This document shows, piece by piece, positions 23,827 through 33,380 of a stretch of 64,000 bases of DNA. Numbering within the stretch: position 1 is the stretch's first letter; each line of letters begins with the position of its first letter. Source of the DNA: Botryotinia globosa (taxonomy: Eukaryota; Ascomycota; Leotiomycetes; Helotiales; Sclerotiniaceae). The stretch lies in the NCBI GenBank assembly GCA_014898425.1, contig RCSZ01000010.1, positions 1,116,001 to 1,180,000 of the forward strand, given 5' to 3'. The notes beneath the pieces were generated by a model that searched no databases, was not told where the DNA came from, and saw only the letters and a program-made list of their open reading frames with translations. The translations under genes and the position numbers were made by a program.

Positions 23827-24021
23827 TCAACAAATATCATGAACAATTCCGGTCTCCTGTGAATACTCCTGTCTATCAGGAGCTGAAGGCATGGTTGGCT
23901 GACTGTATTTTACCACTGGGAGAACCGGAGCCCTTCTCGCTTTCCACAATAGGAATTCAGCAACAGCCGAAATGGCCACCGCGCACACTGCAACATGGAA
24001 TGGCCTCAATAATTCCGACAT
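23827..24021 (-). CDS. Small single-pass membrane protein, array member 6
   Basis: Intronless 64-aa frame from the ATG at 24021-24019. The helix (about 8-26, HVAVCAVAISAVAEFLLW) is less hydrophobic than in the other members and is followed by KARRAP and a polar tail of about 33 residues. An in-frame extension upstream lacks an ATG supported by context. No family recognised. Position, strand and build agree with the array. Confidence 0.5.
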   Translation of the reverse strand: MSELLRPFHVAVCAVAISAVAEFLLWKARRAPVLPVVKYSQPTMPSAPDRQEYSQETGIVHDIC

Positions 24022-24718
24022 TGTAAATTCGAGATGGGAATGTTCGTTGTGAGAAAGGCGCTTGAAATTGGAGTATGAGGTTTGAGATTGAGCTAGGGAC
24101 ATCAGCAAGGTTCTTGAAGATGTTGTCCAACCGATGTCTTGCAAATGTGAGGACTATCGAGTAACATTCTGCAACACCAAAGAACCCAGGATTTTAGATT
24201 AGGGATCTAGAAGATAGAGATTGATTTTGATTGACTGAAAGAGTTTTTCCAGAGTAACAATTGGAAATGTTAGAATAGAGATCGTGATATTATCGAGGAA
24301 CGGGGAGTTTTGATAAGTTTAAGTACTCAAGGAATGACTCCATTCACAATGCCCATGACTCCAATACACCGGGGCTGAATGAATTGATCGGGAATCTGAG
24401 TCAACAACTAGGTACAATTTCATGTGAATCAACATGTGTTTACTAGCCAACAAGAATGTGACTGAGGAGAGGACACAACGAAAGTTGAAATAGCTGATAG
24501 TGAATAGCAATGCATAAATTTATAGTTTCGATGAGCTATGAAATCCTAAAACTATCCTCCCCTAGTCTAAGCGCCGTCCAGATTCACATATCCACATATA
24601 TCCCAAGAATTCTATCACTGAAAATTTACACAAGGTCCTGATACTGGTGTGGGACCGAAAAAGAAACTTTGATTCCTACCCCTCCACTCTCTCAGAACCA
24701 GCACCGCACTTCATATCC

Positions 24719-25315
24719 TCAACCTCGAAACTTACGAAGATGGCTGTGTCTACTGCCAGTAGTGGCCAATGACTGCGGAATCGATGGAGTTGTAGAAACC
24801 AGGCCAACGTCAGAAGTTGGATCTGATGACGAAGCAGCAGAGTTTTGGAATCCTGCTGCGGCCGACAAAGTACTTGGTGTTTCTACTATGAAGGATGAGT
24901 AAATATCGATAGACGAAGCACTACTAGAAGTAGAGGTCGGTAAGGGATGTACACTGGCTGATGTAGCTGTAGTAGTCGGAATGGTGACAAATTGACTGCC
25001 TGGATCGCCAAGATTTGTTTCTGTAGTAAATGAGCGATGTCTATTGCGATATTGAGCCGATGTGCTATAATGGGTATGTGATGGGTGAACTTGAGGAGAT
25101 TCGCTTTTCCCGAGAACAATATGTCTAGTTGTCGAAGTGTTTGTAGGGAGGCTACTAGCGTAGGTATTGTGTAGATTCATGCCCGATATTGCACGCTTTC
25201 CGGAATGTGGATTCTTGTTATGAGAGTTGCGCAAAAGGATAAAGGCAGCGATACCTCCTCCACAAGCGATCAAGAATGCAAGGAATATTAAACCTTGCTT
25301 AGTGTTGTGATGCAT
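24719..25315 (-). CDS. Small single-pass membrane protein, array member 7, Ser/Thr-rich tail
   Basis: Intronless 198-aa frame. A short N-terminus (MHHNTKQ) precedes one transmembrane helix (about 8-28, GLIFLAFLIACGGGIAAFIL), then LRNSHNKNPHSGKRA. The remaining 150 residues are Ser/Thr-rich and low in structure, ending SRHSHLRKFRG. Two topologies are possible. The basic flank favours a cytosolic tail; the Ser/Thr richness would instead fit an O-glycosylated outside domain. The stop lies 34 bp from the next gene's frame boundary region, and member 8 begins only 384 bp upstream. No family recognised. Confidence 0.62.
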   Translation of the reverse strand: MHHNTKQGLIFLAFLIACGGGIAAFILLRNSHNKNPHSGKRAISGMNLHNTYASSLPTNTSTTRHIVLGKSESPQVHPSHTHYSTSAQYRNRHRSFTTETNLGDPGSQFVTIPTTTATSASVHPLPTSTSSSASSIDIYSSFIVETPSTLSAAAGFQNSAASSSDPTSDVGLVSTTPSIPQSLATTGSRHSHLRKFRG

Positions 25316-25348
25316 CTTTGAGGATTCTGCACCGATCGTTTGATGATG

Positions 25349-25699
25349 TTATTTGCTTCCTTCTTCAAAGCTACTTGATATCTGTCTTGGAGGGGGAGGG
25401 CTTGTTATAGGCGTTCGTCTTGGATGCCGAGTATGTGTTGAATGCGTTCGCTTTGTATGTCGAGTATGTGTAGAACGTGAACGCCCTGGTGACCGAGTCT
25501 GTGTTGAATGTGAAAATTTCGGTTGCCGAATGTGTGCTGGTCGAGGACTTCTTGGAAGTTGTCCTAATTCTAAAAGGTTTAAATTAGAGTTGTTTTTGAT
25601 CTTACGAGGTTGTCGGAACGAGAAGTAAAGAAGAATCGCGGCTACAAATATAAAGCATGCGCCTGTGATTGCATATACATTTTCTTTACTGAATTCCAT
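25349..25699 (-). CDS. Small single-pass membrane protein, array member 8, Arg/Thr/His repeats
   Basis: Intronless 116-aa frame. The helix (about 10-27, AITGACFIFVAAILLYFSF) is followed by RQPRKIKNN and an Arg/His/Thr-rich tail built of imperfect repeats around HTRHTKRTHSTHTRHPRR. It then has SPPPPRQ near the C-terminus, which is not a PPxY motif. The stop lies only 33 bp upstream of the start codon of member 7 (25315), the tightest spacing in the array, so co-transcription of the two is possible. No family recognised. Confidence 0.6.
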   Translation of the reverse strand: MEFSKENVYAITGACFIFVAAILLYFSFRQPRKIKNNSNLNLLELGQLPRSPRPAHIRQPKFSHSTQTRSPGRSRSTHTRHTKRTHSTHTRHPRRTPITSPPPPRQISSSFEEGSK

Positions 25700-26278
25700 A
25701 ATTGGTGACTGTTTTTGTCTTTAGTTTGGCGAATGATCTTGTGATCAAGTGAATTTCTGGAAAGAAAGATGACTGTAGTCCTTTTGCGTGGAGCTTGGAG
25801 GTGTGAGTGGGTGGGCTCAGATGTTAGGAAATGGGATTGAGACAAAAACAAAGTACAGTCTCTAATTATGACCACTATGCTGTATTGAAAATTGAGATTT
25901 CTCGAAATGGAAAGGGCGACCAGTTAGAAGCAAATGCCCCCAAACTTTATACGGCATTAGAGGCTCATGTATATGTGCTGTACTTTCAAATAACTTATGA
26001 ATCATCGCATCTCTGTTATTTAGTAACATGTGCATATATCAATAGAAATTCAACAAGCTGATGGTACCAAGCTTCACAAAAAGGAGGTATCGACATGCCT
26101 GGTAGGAATCATTGGCCGCCAGCCATGAACAAGGTACTTTCCTTGTCACAGCTTTTAACTATAGACCAACATAGACATGCTATTATACTCCTTTGTAATC
26201 ATCATCTTTCATAGTAGACAGAAGACGACCTAAAGCTTTCTTTTCAGCCCACATGAAGGAGATAAGTCTTGGGGCAAA
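25700..26278. other. Divergent intergenic stretch
   Basis: Space between the start of array member 8 (-) and the small plus-strand gene. A short frame beginning at 26095 (MPGRNHWPPAMNK) is followed by a plausible GTACTT donor at 26133, so a further upstream exon of the plus-strand gene is possible; I could not join it in phase with confidence. Confidence 0.4.
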
Positions 26279-26684
26279 ATGTCTCCAAATCAAGCAGTCT
26301 CAACGAAAGAAATCGAAAGGCTGAGAGGCGAGTATGAATATTACCGAAGTGAGTAAAAAAACTGCAAAAAGTTTGAAAATATTCTAAGCTTTTGCGAATA
26401 CTTCAGAACAGGATTCGAAAATGAAAGGAAACTTCCAGTACCACAATACGGAGTGGAGTGTTTTCAGGAATAGCACAGCCGTAAACTATGGCTTTGTTCT
26501 ATTTCCTCTCCCCAGAAAAATAATATCGATGGGAGGAATTCAAAGAAAAACTAATAGCCAGCTAAGTTCTCCGTATTCTTATTTGTTTTCTCAATTGCCC
26601 GCTGTGTCAATTCCTATACCGCTTTTCACTTTTATATTCGCTTGTGCTGCCATGTTTCAAACTGTGATACTTGGTCAAATTTAA
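26279..26684 (+). CDS. Putative small protein with C-terminal membrane segment
   Basis: Two exons, 26279-26348 and 26407-26684, joined through GTGAGT and TTCAG at a split A|AA codon give a 115-aa protein. The first part is hydrophilic and probably helical (KEIERLRGEYEYYRKQDSKM). The last 25 residues are hydrophobic (PIPLFTFIFACAAMFQTVIL), as in tail-anchored proteins. The frame is open upstream of this ATG back to 26234, so the true start may lie in an earlier exon. Strand is opposite to the array next to it. No family recognised; the clean splice signals are the main support. Confidence 0.42.
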
Positions 26685-26766
26685 AAGAGTTACCCTCAAT
26701 CAAGCAGTGCTACTATTCATTGTCATAATCGTCATAAAGTGTCGTGAGCCAACCCCGTCAGCATCA

Positions 26767-27725
26767 CTACCATGGTAATTGCAGAGGCGTAGGTAGGTTC
26801 GTCCCGATTGTTACATCCGCGGTACCAATATCTCTAGGACCTCTTGGTGCCCAGTATTGACCCGACTTACTGATGTCTAGTTTCTCTGTCCATTCAACCA
26901 AGCTCTTCGCAGCTTCGTCGGGCGTTACTGCTCCTCCGTCATCCCAATATTTATCAAATCCAACCCCTTTTGTCATCTCTGTTCGCATGAATCCAGGATG
27001 CAGAATCGATATAATGATTCCATGCTCCTTCAAATCTAGCGAAAGGAGCTTTCCAACCATGTTGAGAGCAGACTTTGAGGCATGATGTCCATAATTACCG
27101 CCACCTTCCTTCTCGTGTCGCAAAGTAATTGAGCCCGATTCGGAGGAGATAAGAAGAATTTTGGAACCTTTGGTGATGTTCTTGGCGCGGAACAAAGATT
27201 GGACTATGAAGGGAGGAGAGATGGCTGATGTTGCTAAAGGGCACAACGTTAGTCTACAACGCGAGATGAGGCATGATGAAGATGTTGAAAAGTACTTACT
27301 GTACATCTTCACTTGTTCATCCCATTTTGGACCATTTACAAAGTCTTCTGTGGCAAAGTATCCAGCTGTGATAATCTGAAATTTAATCAGTCACATTTAG
27401 CTGCTGTGCAACACCCTCAACCTATTCTCCTTCTAATGGAACTGGGTTGAGTGAGCGGACATACAACGACATCAAATGCAACTCGTCCACCCTCGACCAT
27501 TCCACCACCGCCTCCGAGCATACCCAACTGATTCACCAATTTTCTACCTACTCCTTCTTCTGCAACATCGATATTGGGTATCCATACAATCTTTTCATTC
27601 AGATCGGATGGGCCAGTGGCAGCACGAGTGGTTCCATAAACAGTTGTTGATTGCTGCGAAGCGTAATTCTTCGCAAGTGAAGCACCTAATCCACGAGTGG
27701 CACCTACGATTAAGATATTGGACAT
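26767..27725 (-). CDS. Short-chain dehydrogenase/reductase, atypical active site
   Basis: Three exons, 27725-27465, 27375-27300 and 27233-26767 (267 aa), all in phase. The N-terminus ILIVGATRGLGASLA is the SDR cofactor-binding motif (TGxxxGxG type) and the sequence across the first junction, FDVVIITAGYF, matches the NAG region. Catalytic Ser is at 142/143 (LISSESG). The YxxxK motif reads H162-H163-A-S-K166, so the residue four before the Lys is His, with Tyr only at 160. PGFMRTEM follows, as in C-factor-like fungal SDRs. Either the family uses a shifted Tyr or has lost standard catalysis. Function and substrate unknown; family assignment certain. Confidence 0.92.
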
Positions 27726-28789
27726 AGTGAATAATGATTGACTATGATTGAGAAATCGAGAAAGGATTTGCGTTGAGTATCAGTGAATATCTCTAAGCAG
27801 AGAAATGGCCAAATGTATGTGAGCATTGCACTTTGGGCTGTTGACGTACCTACCTACCTCCAGCTAGCCATGACGTCTTTTTTAGCGTTAGATGATGACA
27901 AACTTAGCGTCTGCAACCCCACGTCAACCTGTTCGGGGTTTCAATCCAGGGTGAAGCGTGCTATATTAAACCGCGATTTAAAGCACCCAAAGCCCACACC
28001 AAATGGCTGGAGAACGAAACGATTCCTCTTTTTATCAAATTCGAACCACCAGAACGAGAATTCCAAGTGGAGAGAGAGTATTTTATCAATCCAGTTTTGA
28101 GAAATAGCATAGTGGTTTCGAGTCTCGAGGACCCGTAACATACCCCCTATCAATGCCTTCCTCAATTGGCTATAGGGACACCAGGGACTTTAATACTGCG
28201 TGGGCAGTGGGCAGTGGGCAGTGGGCACTGGGCACTGGGTAAGCAGGATACGACTCCGTAGATACGAGTCTTGGTACGAAATTAGCGTACGATATAGGAT
28301 GAAAACAAGGATGGATAATCGTTGGGAAGATTAATCGTAATTAATTTCAAAAATACATACATATACTACAGTATATACTAATAGGAGGTGGTGATTTGGT
28401 GAGAATCTTCTAACTGGTGAACCAACCTATCACTTATTAGTGCCAAGATACGCAGGAATCACATAGATATCCCCCCTCAAATTCAAAAGTTGCCCCCAAG
28501 GGTTCTTACTTCATATGGCGCATAATACCCAGCATTAATTACCATCACATCAGATTGGCTTACTATCCAAAAGATTACTACTGGTGTACAATAATTACTG
28601 CGCAGCCAAGATAAGAACTTCCCCTTACTAACACACTCTTCTCTTTTCCATAATGTTGATTTTATACTTCACCTAACGACCCCCTTCATCGTCTATGAGT
28701 TCGTTCCGAGTTTCTATGCATGAAAATTTACGTCTCGATACATATCGCCTCTATAAGGGATCGCAAACACTCTCGTTAATTCTTCCACT
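27726..28789. other. Divergent intergenic region
   Basis: About 1.06 kb between the starts of the SDR (-) and the DUF5672 gene (+). It contains a 7-bp tandem array at 28201-28239. Short open frames, such as one at 28695, overlap the real DUF5672 start in another frame and are not supported. Confidence 0.5.
28201..28239. repeat. Heptamer array (TGGGCAG/TGGGCAC)n
   Basis: Five and a half copies of a 7-bp unit: three TGGGCAG, then two TGGGCAC and a partial. Confidence 0.95.
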
Positions 28790-30034
28790 ATGGCGTCGTC
28801 ACACGAATCGGGCTCCTTCCTATGGAACAGAAGGATGCACAGGAGTTTCATTTTCGCGATTGGTATTTTGTATGTTCATTGTTCCTTGCACCGGAGGGGA
28901 TTGCGCGCTCAGCGATAAGATCCAATCTTGTCTGGGGATTTTAACCCATTATCTGATCCCCAGGAATTTGGGAAACTCCTCTGTACATTCAACGTACCAC
29001 GCTAGACATCAATTCTAACTATTCGCAGAAGTTTGCTTATGTTAGTTGTTTATTACCAATACGACTTGTCATCAATATCGAAATTCCACCTAGACAAACT
29101 AGCACCAGGAGGGGGCGTGGTGGGCGATTCTATAGCGACAGAACCAAATCCTTCGACTAGTGTAGCCTCGACAGGCTCAAAAGGAGGTTCGACTAACACG
29201 AAAGTCGAATTGGACCCAACGCGCGTTGCTCTCCTTCTCGAAACTCGGCCCTTACCTCACTTGCCCGCTCTCCTCTCTCATTTTCTATCCGTTTTACCTG
29301 CACCGTGGGTTTTCCGCTTCGTTGGAACCCCCGAAGCCAATGCATTGATCTCCTCTTCCTCATCTCTTTCCGGCCATGTCAAGACCGGAAAACTAGTCAT
29401 TACCGAGCTTCCCGAGAGATATGCCATCAAAGACCAAGAGACTATAAGCATGACTCTTACAGATTTGACCTTCTACAGAGATTTTCTCGCTCCTGCGGAA
29501 TGGCTTCTGATGTTTCAAAGCGACTCAATGATATGCGCAGCTTCTGAGTACAACATAGAAGACTGGATTTCCAAAGACTATTCCTGGGTAGGTGCCCCAT
29601 GGAACATGGCCGTAAAAGGTGGAAATGGAGGATTGAGCCTTAGGCATATCCCTCCCATCCTTAAAATTCTCGAAAAAGAAGTTCGTGAGCCCGGTACCCC
29701 GTGGGAGGATCGTTGGATATGCGATCGCCTCATAGCATCAAATGCTGCCAAAATGCCCGGGCCAGATGTAGAGGTCAAATTCAGCGTGGAAAGCCAGTGG
29801 TATGAGAAGCCCTTTGGTTATCATCTAATAGGAAGTGGTAAATTCTTGACCCCAGCCGTCTGGGATAATCAAGAGCGCAGAAAGCATATTTTGGAATACT
29901 GCCCGGAAGTCAAAATTGTCCTGGATATGGATTTGAGCAGAGAGAAAGAGAAGTTGGCCAAGGAACTCGAGGAACTAAAATCTCCAAAGGCTGGCACGGA
30001 AAAGGAGAAAGGAAAGGAAGATGGACCCAAGTAA
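28790..30034 (+). CDS. Type II membrane protein with DUF5672 (glycosyltransferase-like) domain
   Basis: Two exons, 28790-28869 and 29029-30034, joined at a split TT|A codon (361 aa). The start was chosen because the spliced N-terminus gives a short basic cytosolic tail (WNRRMHR) and a signal anchor at residues 18-37 (SFIFAIGILSLLMLVVYYQY), as in Golgi type II proteins. After a linker rich in Gly/Ser/Thr, the lumenal domain runs from about residue 85 to 330 and matches DUF5672: LLMFQSDSMIC with a DxD-like acidic site, DYSWVGAPWN, GGNGGLSLRH and WEDRWICDRL. Such proteins are thought to be glycosyltransferase-like; activity is not demonstrated by sequence. The C-terminus is Lys/Glu-rich and probably helical. 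Confidence 0.9.
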
Positions 30035-30509
30035 ATCAATATGGGAGGAAAAGAATATAAATTTATAGAACACTCAGCAAATATACATAATACCCACGAA
30101 TAATGATGTCAAAGTTGATATACAGATTAAAGATACAAATACATTTACGAATCATTCTATTCGCACGAAAATGATGGGATCATCATGAAAGTACTAGCTA
30201 GCTGGCGAAGGGAGTCTCACTCCACCTAGTACAGGTCTTTGCATACAACACACTCACATATATTGGGGATTTTGACACAAATATATAGCCCGGCCAGGTC
30301 AACCGGAGAAACTCTAAAAATATAGGTTACACCACCGTGGACTACAACGAACGCTGTAGAACGACGCTAAACCATATTCGCGTAAGCATAATTTTTCAGA
30401 ACATGAAAAGCTTCCTTAAACCTACCAACGTTCTAGCTGCAGCGTTCGTATTCTAACATTCCGCTCATATTTTCGATCCGTAAGGAAAGCGCCCGTCCCT
30501 AATCCATCA
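30035..30509. other. Intergenic stretch, no gene seen
   Basis: Space of 475 bp between the tandem DUF5672 and AIM11 genes. It must hold the terminator of the first and promoter of the second; no specific motif was recognised. Confidence 0.45.
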
Positions 30510-31097
30510 ATGGCATTTGTACAAGATCCCTCAACCATGGCCGAATCTCAACCCACATCCTCTACAACCCCCCCACCAGCATCGCCCACCACGGCAATAG
30601 ACTCTTCGCTTTTCTCACAACGATCACGGCGCCAATTTGGTCTGTTCATGGGCGGTGCAGCTTTCGTTGGTCTTTCAGCTTTCGTCACTCGCAGAGCACT
30701 CGTACGAAAATATAAGATGATGCTGCCAAAATTCTACACGCCTAGTAATCGGGTTCATGAAGTGGATGGATCTATGGAGGCACTGGAAGCTTTGAGTGTA
30801 GCAACTATAAATGTGGCCAGTATCAGCGTAATGCTTAGTGGAGGGCTGCTATGGGCTTTCGATATTTCGACGGTCGATGACCTGAGGCAAAGATATCGGG
30901 CAAAGATGGGATTGCTCGCGCAAGAAACAAACCCAGAGGACGAGAAACAAATGGAGGAGTGGGTCAATGCAATGATGGTTAAATTAAATATTGACCCCAA
31001 GGAGTATTCTGCTGAGAAGGGTGAGAAGACGGAAGGCGCTGTCGGAGGAGCCGGGGAGCAGCTGGATGATGGTACGGAACAGTCCAAGAAATCATAG
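30510..31097 (+). CDS. AIM11: AIM11-like mitochondrial membrane protein
   Basis: Intronless 195-aa frame. The segment SRRQFGLFMGGAAFVGLSAF and the following VTRRALVRKY (residues 39-68) is the diagnostic block of the fungal 'altered inheritance of mitochondria 11' family. A second hydrophobic helix lies at about 97-117 (SVATINVASISVMLSGGLLW). N- and C-termini are polar; the N-terminus is Ser/Thr/Pro-rich and the C-terminus acidic. Two membrane spans agree with the family. In yeast, AIM11 loss affects mitochondrial genome inheritance; the molecular role is not known. A second in-frame Met at residue 10 is an alternative start. Confidence 0.9.
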   Translation: MAFVQDPSTMAESQPTSSTTPPPASPTTAIDSSLFSQRSRRQFGLFMGGAAFVGLSAFVTRRALVRKYKMMLPKFYTPSNRVHEVDGSMEALEALSVATINVASISVMLSGGLLWAFDISTVDDLRQRYRAKMGLLAQETNPEDEKQMEEWVNAMMVKLNIDPKEYSAEKGEKTEGAVGGAGEQLDDGTEQSKKS

Positions 31098-31604
31098 AGT
31101 CGGGACGGGTTCGGCCACCACAATACAATGGAGATTGGCGAATGGTAGAATGACAGCAGGGACAACCTTCACAATGAAGACAGCCAGTAAAGCACCAGAG
31201 ACAAACTATACTGGCCTAAACCAAAGCACATGCGGGGCTGAAACACATTTGCGGTAATTGGCGCGAATACATAAGAGACAACTTGCTTTTTTCAATGCTT
31301 ATTTTGCAAGCATTCCTTCAATATTTCTTTTGCCAGCGCGTTTTGCGGTGTAGGAGCTCTTGAGCCGAAATGGTTCTCATTGGGTCAACCAAGAGATGCG
31401 TGCGAGCATCTCAGCCACATGCAAGGGCACACCCGTAACATGGGTACCTATATGAAGGTTACCTTTCAGCACATGGTATCGAAATATGACAAGTAATCAA
31501 TACTGAATGATTCGCACAATTTCGTCAAGAGGTCGCTTCAATGTTTACCACATACTCCACCTTAAAAAGCTTAAGCTTCAATATTTCGAATAGTAGCAGT
31601 CTTT
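31098..31604. other. Intergenic stretch, no gene seen
   Basis: About 500 bp between AIM11 and the next plus-strand gene. No supported coding frame or repeat. Confidence 0.45.
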
Positions 31605-33380
31605 ATGGATTGCAAAGTTCCAGTACGTCGGTATGTTCTTGTATCACGGCCCTCAAAATGGGCTCAGTCAGGTCACCGAGTCGTCGTTCAGTCTCCAGTG
31701 CTGAATATTGCAAACGAGTCGCTCATACCTGTGAGACGATTCAAAGGCAAAGATGAGAATTCGGTCTGTTTCATGCCCGTACAAGATATCGAAAAGGATG
31801 GGAGCATTGCCTACAAAAGTGCAGGGATCGATACGGAGGCCACACAGACAGATGCTCATGGTATGGCATTGATTCACAGCGACTCTAAATTTGACTACCA
31901 ACCTGGTGATCGATTCTGGCTGTCCATTACTGCCAAGGGAGATGGCTACGAAAATGACGTTCCTGTCATTAACCTACGAACTATGGAAACAGGATTGGTG
32001 CCGATTTCTCATGTATGTTGGTTTCCAAAAATGCGCGGACCCGACAATGAAGTTTGGACCTTTGGGGGCAACATTAGAAAGCTCAAACTTCATGGCAGAA
32101 ATAATTATACTCTGTGGATCTGGGGCATATGTCAATACTTAAATGGACAGCCCGCAACGACTAAATATATTCAAATACCCGAAAGAAATGTCAACACCGA
32201 TGAACAACAGTGGTTGAAATCCTCCAACGCTCGGTCTCTATTTTCTCACATCTATCAGAGCATGGCGAAAGAATGTCAGCAGACAAACTCCCCAATGTTG
32301 TCTCCACTTCAGGCAACGAATCATAGTATGTTACCAAGAGGCTTGCACACACCACCCATTTCGCCATGTATGAGCGACCCCCAGCCCTTGAATGAAGATG
32401 ACAGTTTTACACCGAGGCTGGTACCTCGGGATTTGGATGCTGCCTGGAAAAATATCATGAATCTCGCATCGAAAGGAACACCGAGGCCTATCCAGAGTAG
32501 TCTCATACACTCACAGAGAATCTTATCCTCACCTGATCGTAGGAAATTTCGCCGAACCGAGCTTGGTGATACTCGGAGTGAATCGAGACATTTTGACAGC
32601 ACTGCCCGATCGTCCGCCTGGTCTCCTTCTCTGGCCATGGAGAGTAGCAAATTCCGTGCTCCCAGTGATGATCTCATGGAATTATTGGCGGACCGAGATG
32701 GAGGAGGCATACGTTGCGCTTTACGCCTGCTGGATTGGACTCGAAAGCAGGTCGAGGAGAGTCGGGCGAAAGACACAGAACATTCGAGACTGTCGGCCGC
32801 ACATCCACTTCTCAGGAGCAACCCTACAATGTTTTTGGAGAGATACCAGAAGAAGAGAAATCTGTCAACTTTTACAGAATTGTGCGATAGTGGAAAGGAC
32901 GATTGCGAGTGGTCACATCGTTTTACTTCGAAGCATTATCATCCCGACGATAAGAAATGCATCATAACGAACAGTATTCAGGAGCACGAGCATTGTATCT
33001 CGTCATTACGGCCACTTCCCAGCAGTGCAGGTCCCTGTCTTCTTACTGCAGGCGCACAGGAGCATCAATGTTGCATCTGGGAAGATGATGACACGAAAAA
33101 CTTGCCTTTTACCATGAAAGAATTCGATGATGTGAAGATTGTGGAAGCTAGAAATAACTGCATACTTAGCGATGAAAAGGGCATCGAAATTCCAGACCAA
33201 TTTAAGGACGAGAGCAAGAAGATCAAGGAAGAGGATTGGGCTCCTCCATATGTGTATGAAGAAATGTATGACGGGGAAGGAAAATGGTTGAGAGATGAGC
33301 TTGCTAAAGGAAATTTTTGTCACGAAGTTCTTGAATTAAGGAAGATGCACGATGGTGATTGGCATCAAGATCACAATTAG
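31605..33380 (+). CDS. Hypothetical protein with SH3-like segment
   Basis: A single 591-aa frame. Residues about 88-138 (FDYQPGDRFWLSITAKGDGY, later ETGLVPISHV) look like an SH3 barrel: an ALYDY-like start, a conserved Trp and a GLVPxxxV end. The following 70 residues are folded-looking; residues 220-420 are Ser/Pro-rich and probably disordered, with TPPISP and RSSAWSPS as possible phosphosites. The last 150 residues contain several Cys/His (CISSLR, EHQCCIWEDDD) and acidic stretches. The start is uncertain: 31605 is the first ATG in frame, but a GTACGT donor inside the first codons could join an earlier exon. No family named. Confidence 0.72.
   Translation: MDCKVPVRRYVLVSRPSKWAQSGHRVVVQSPVLNIANESLIPVRRFKGKDENSVCFMPVQDIEKDGSIAYKSAGIDTEATQTDAHGMALIHSDSKFDYQPGDRFWLSITAKGDGYENDVPVINLRTMETGLVPISHVCWFPKMRGPDNEVWTFGGNIRKLKLHGRNNYTLWIWGICQYLNGQPATTKYIQIPERNVNTDEQQWLKSSNARSLFSHIYQSMAKECQQTNSPMLSPLQATNHSMLPRGLHTPPISPCMSDPQPLNEDDSFTPRLVPRDLDAAWKNIMNLASKGTPRPIQSSLIHSQRILSSPDRRKFRRTELGDTRSESRHFDSTARSSAWSPSLAMESSKFRAPSDDLMELLADRDGGGIRCALRLLDWTRKQVEESRAKDTEHSRLSAAHPLLRSNPTMFLERYQKKRNLSTFTELCDSGKDDCEWSHRFTSKHYHPDDKKCIITNSIQEHEHCISSLRPLPSSAGPCLLTAGAQEHQCCIWEDDDTKNLPFTMKEFDDVKIVEARNNCILSDEKGIEIPDQFKDESKKIKEEDWAPPYVYEEMYDGEGKWLRDELAKGNFCHEVLELRKMHDGDWHQDHN

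Larger units (their letters stand above)
18303..24718. other. Spacers of the small membrane protein array
   Basis: The spaces between successive array genes (18303-19062, 19636-20023, 20273-21397, 21581-22712, 22929-23826, 24022-24718) are mostly 0.4-1.1 kb. I found no tRNA, transposon ends or repeats shared between spacers. Sites of the AP-1/Gcn4 type, TGA(C/G)TCA, occur at 18686-18692 (about 385 bp upstream of member 1) and 24397-24403 (about 375 bp upstream of member 6). That may be chance. Confidence 0.4.

Noticed and set aside
28695..29018. 107-codon frame at the 5' end of the DUF5672 gene
   Set aside because: A different phase there gives an ATG and a type II signal anchor that splices in frame to the conserved domain; this frame does not.
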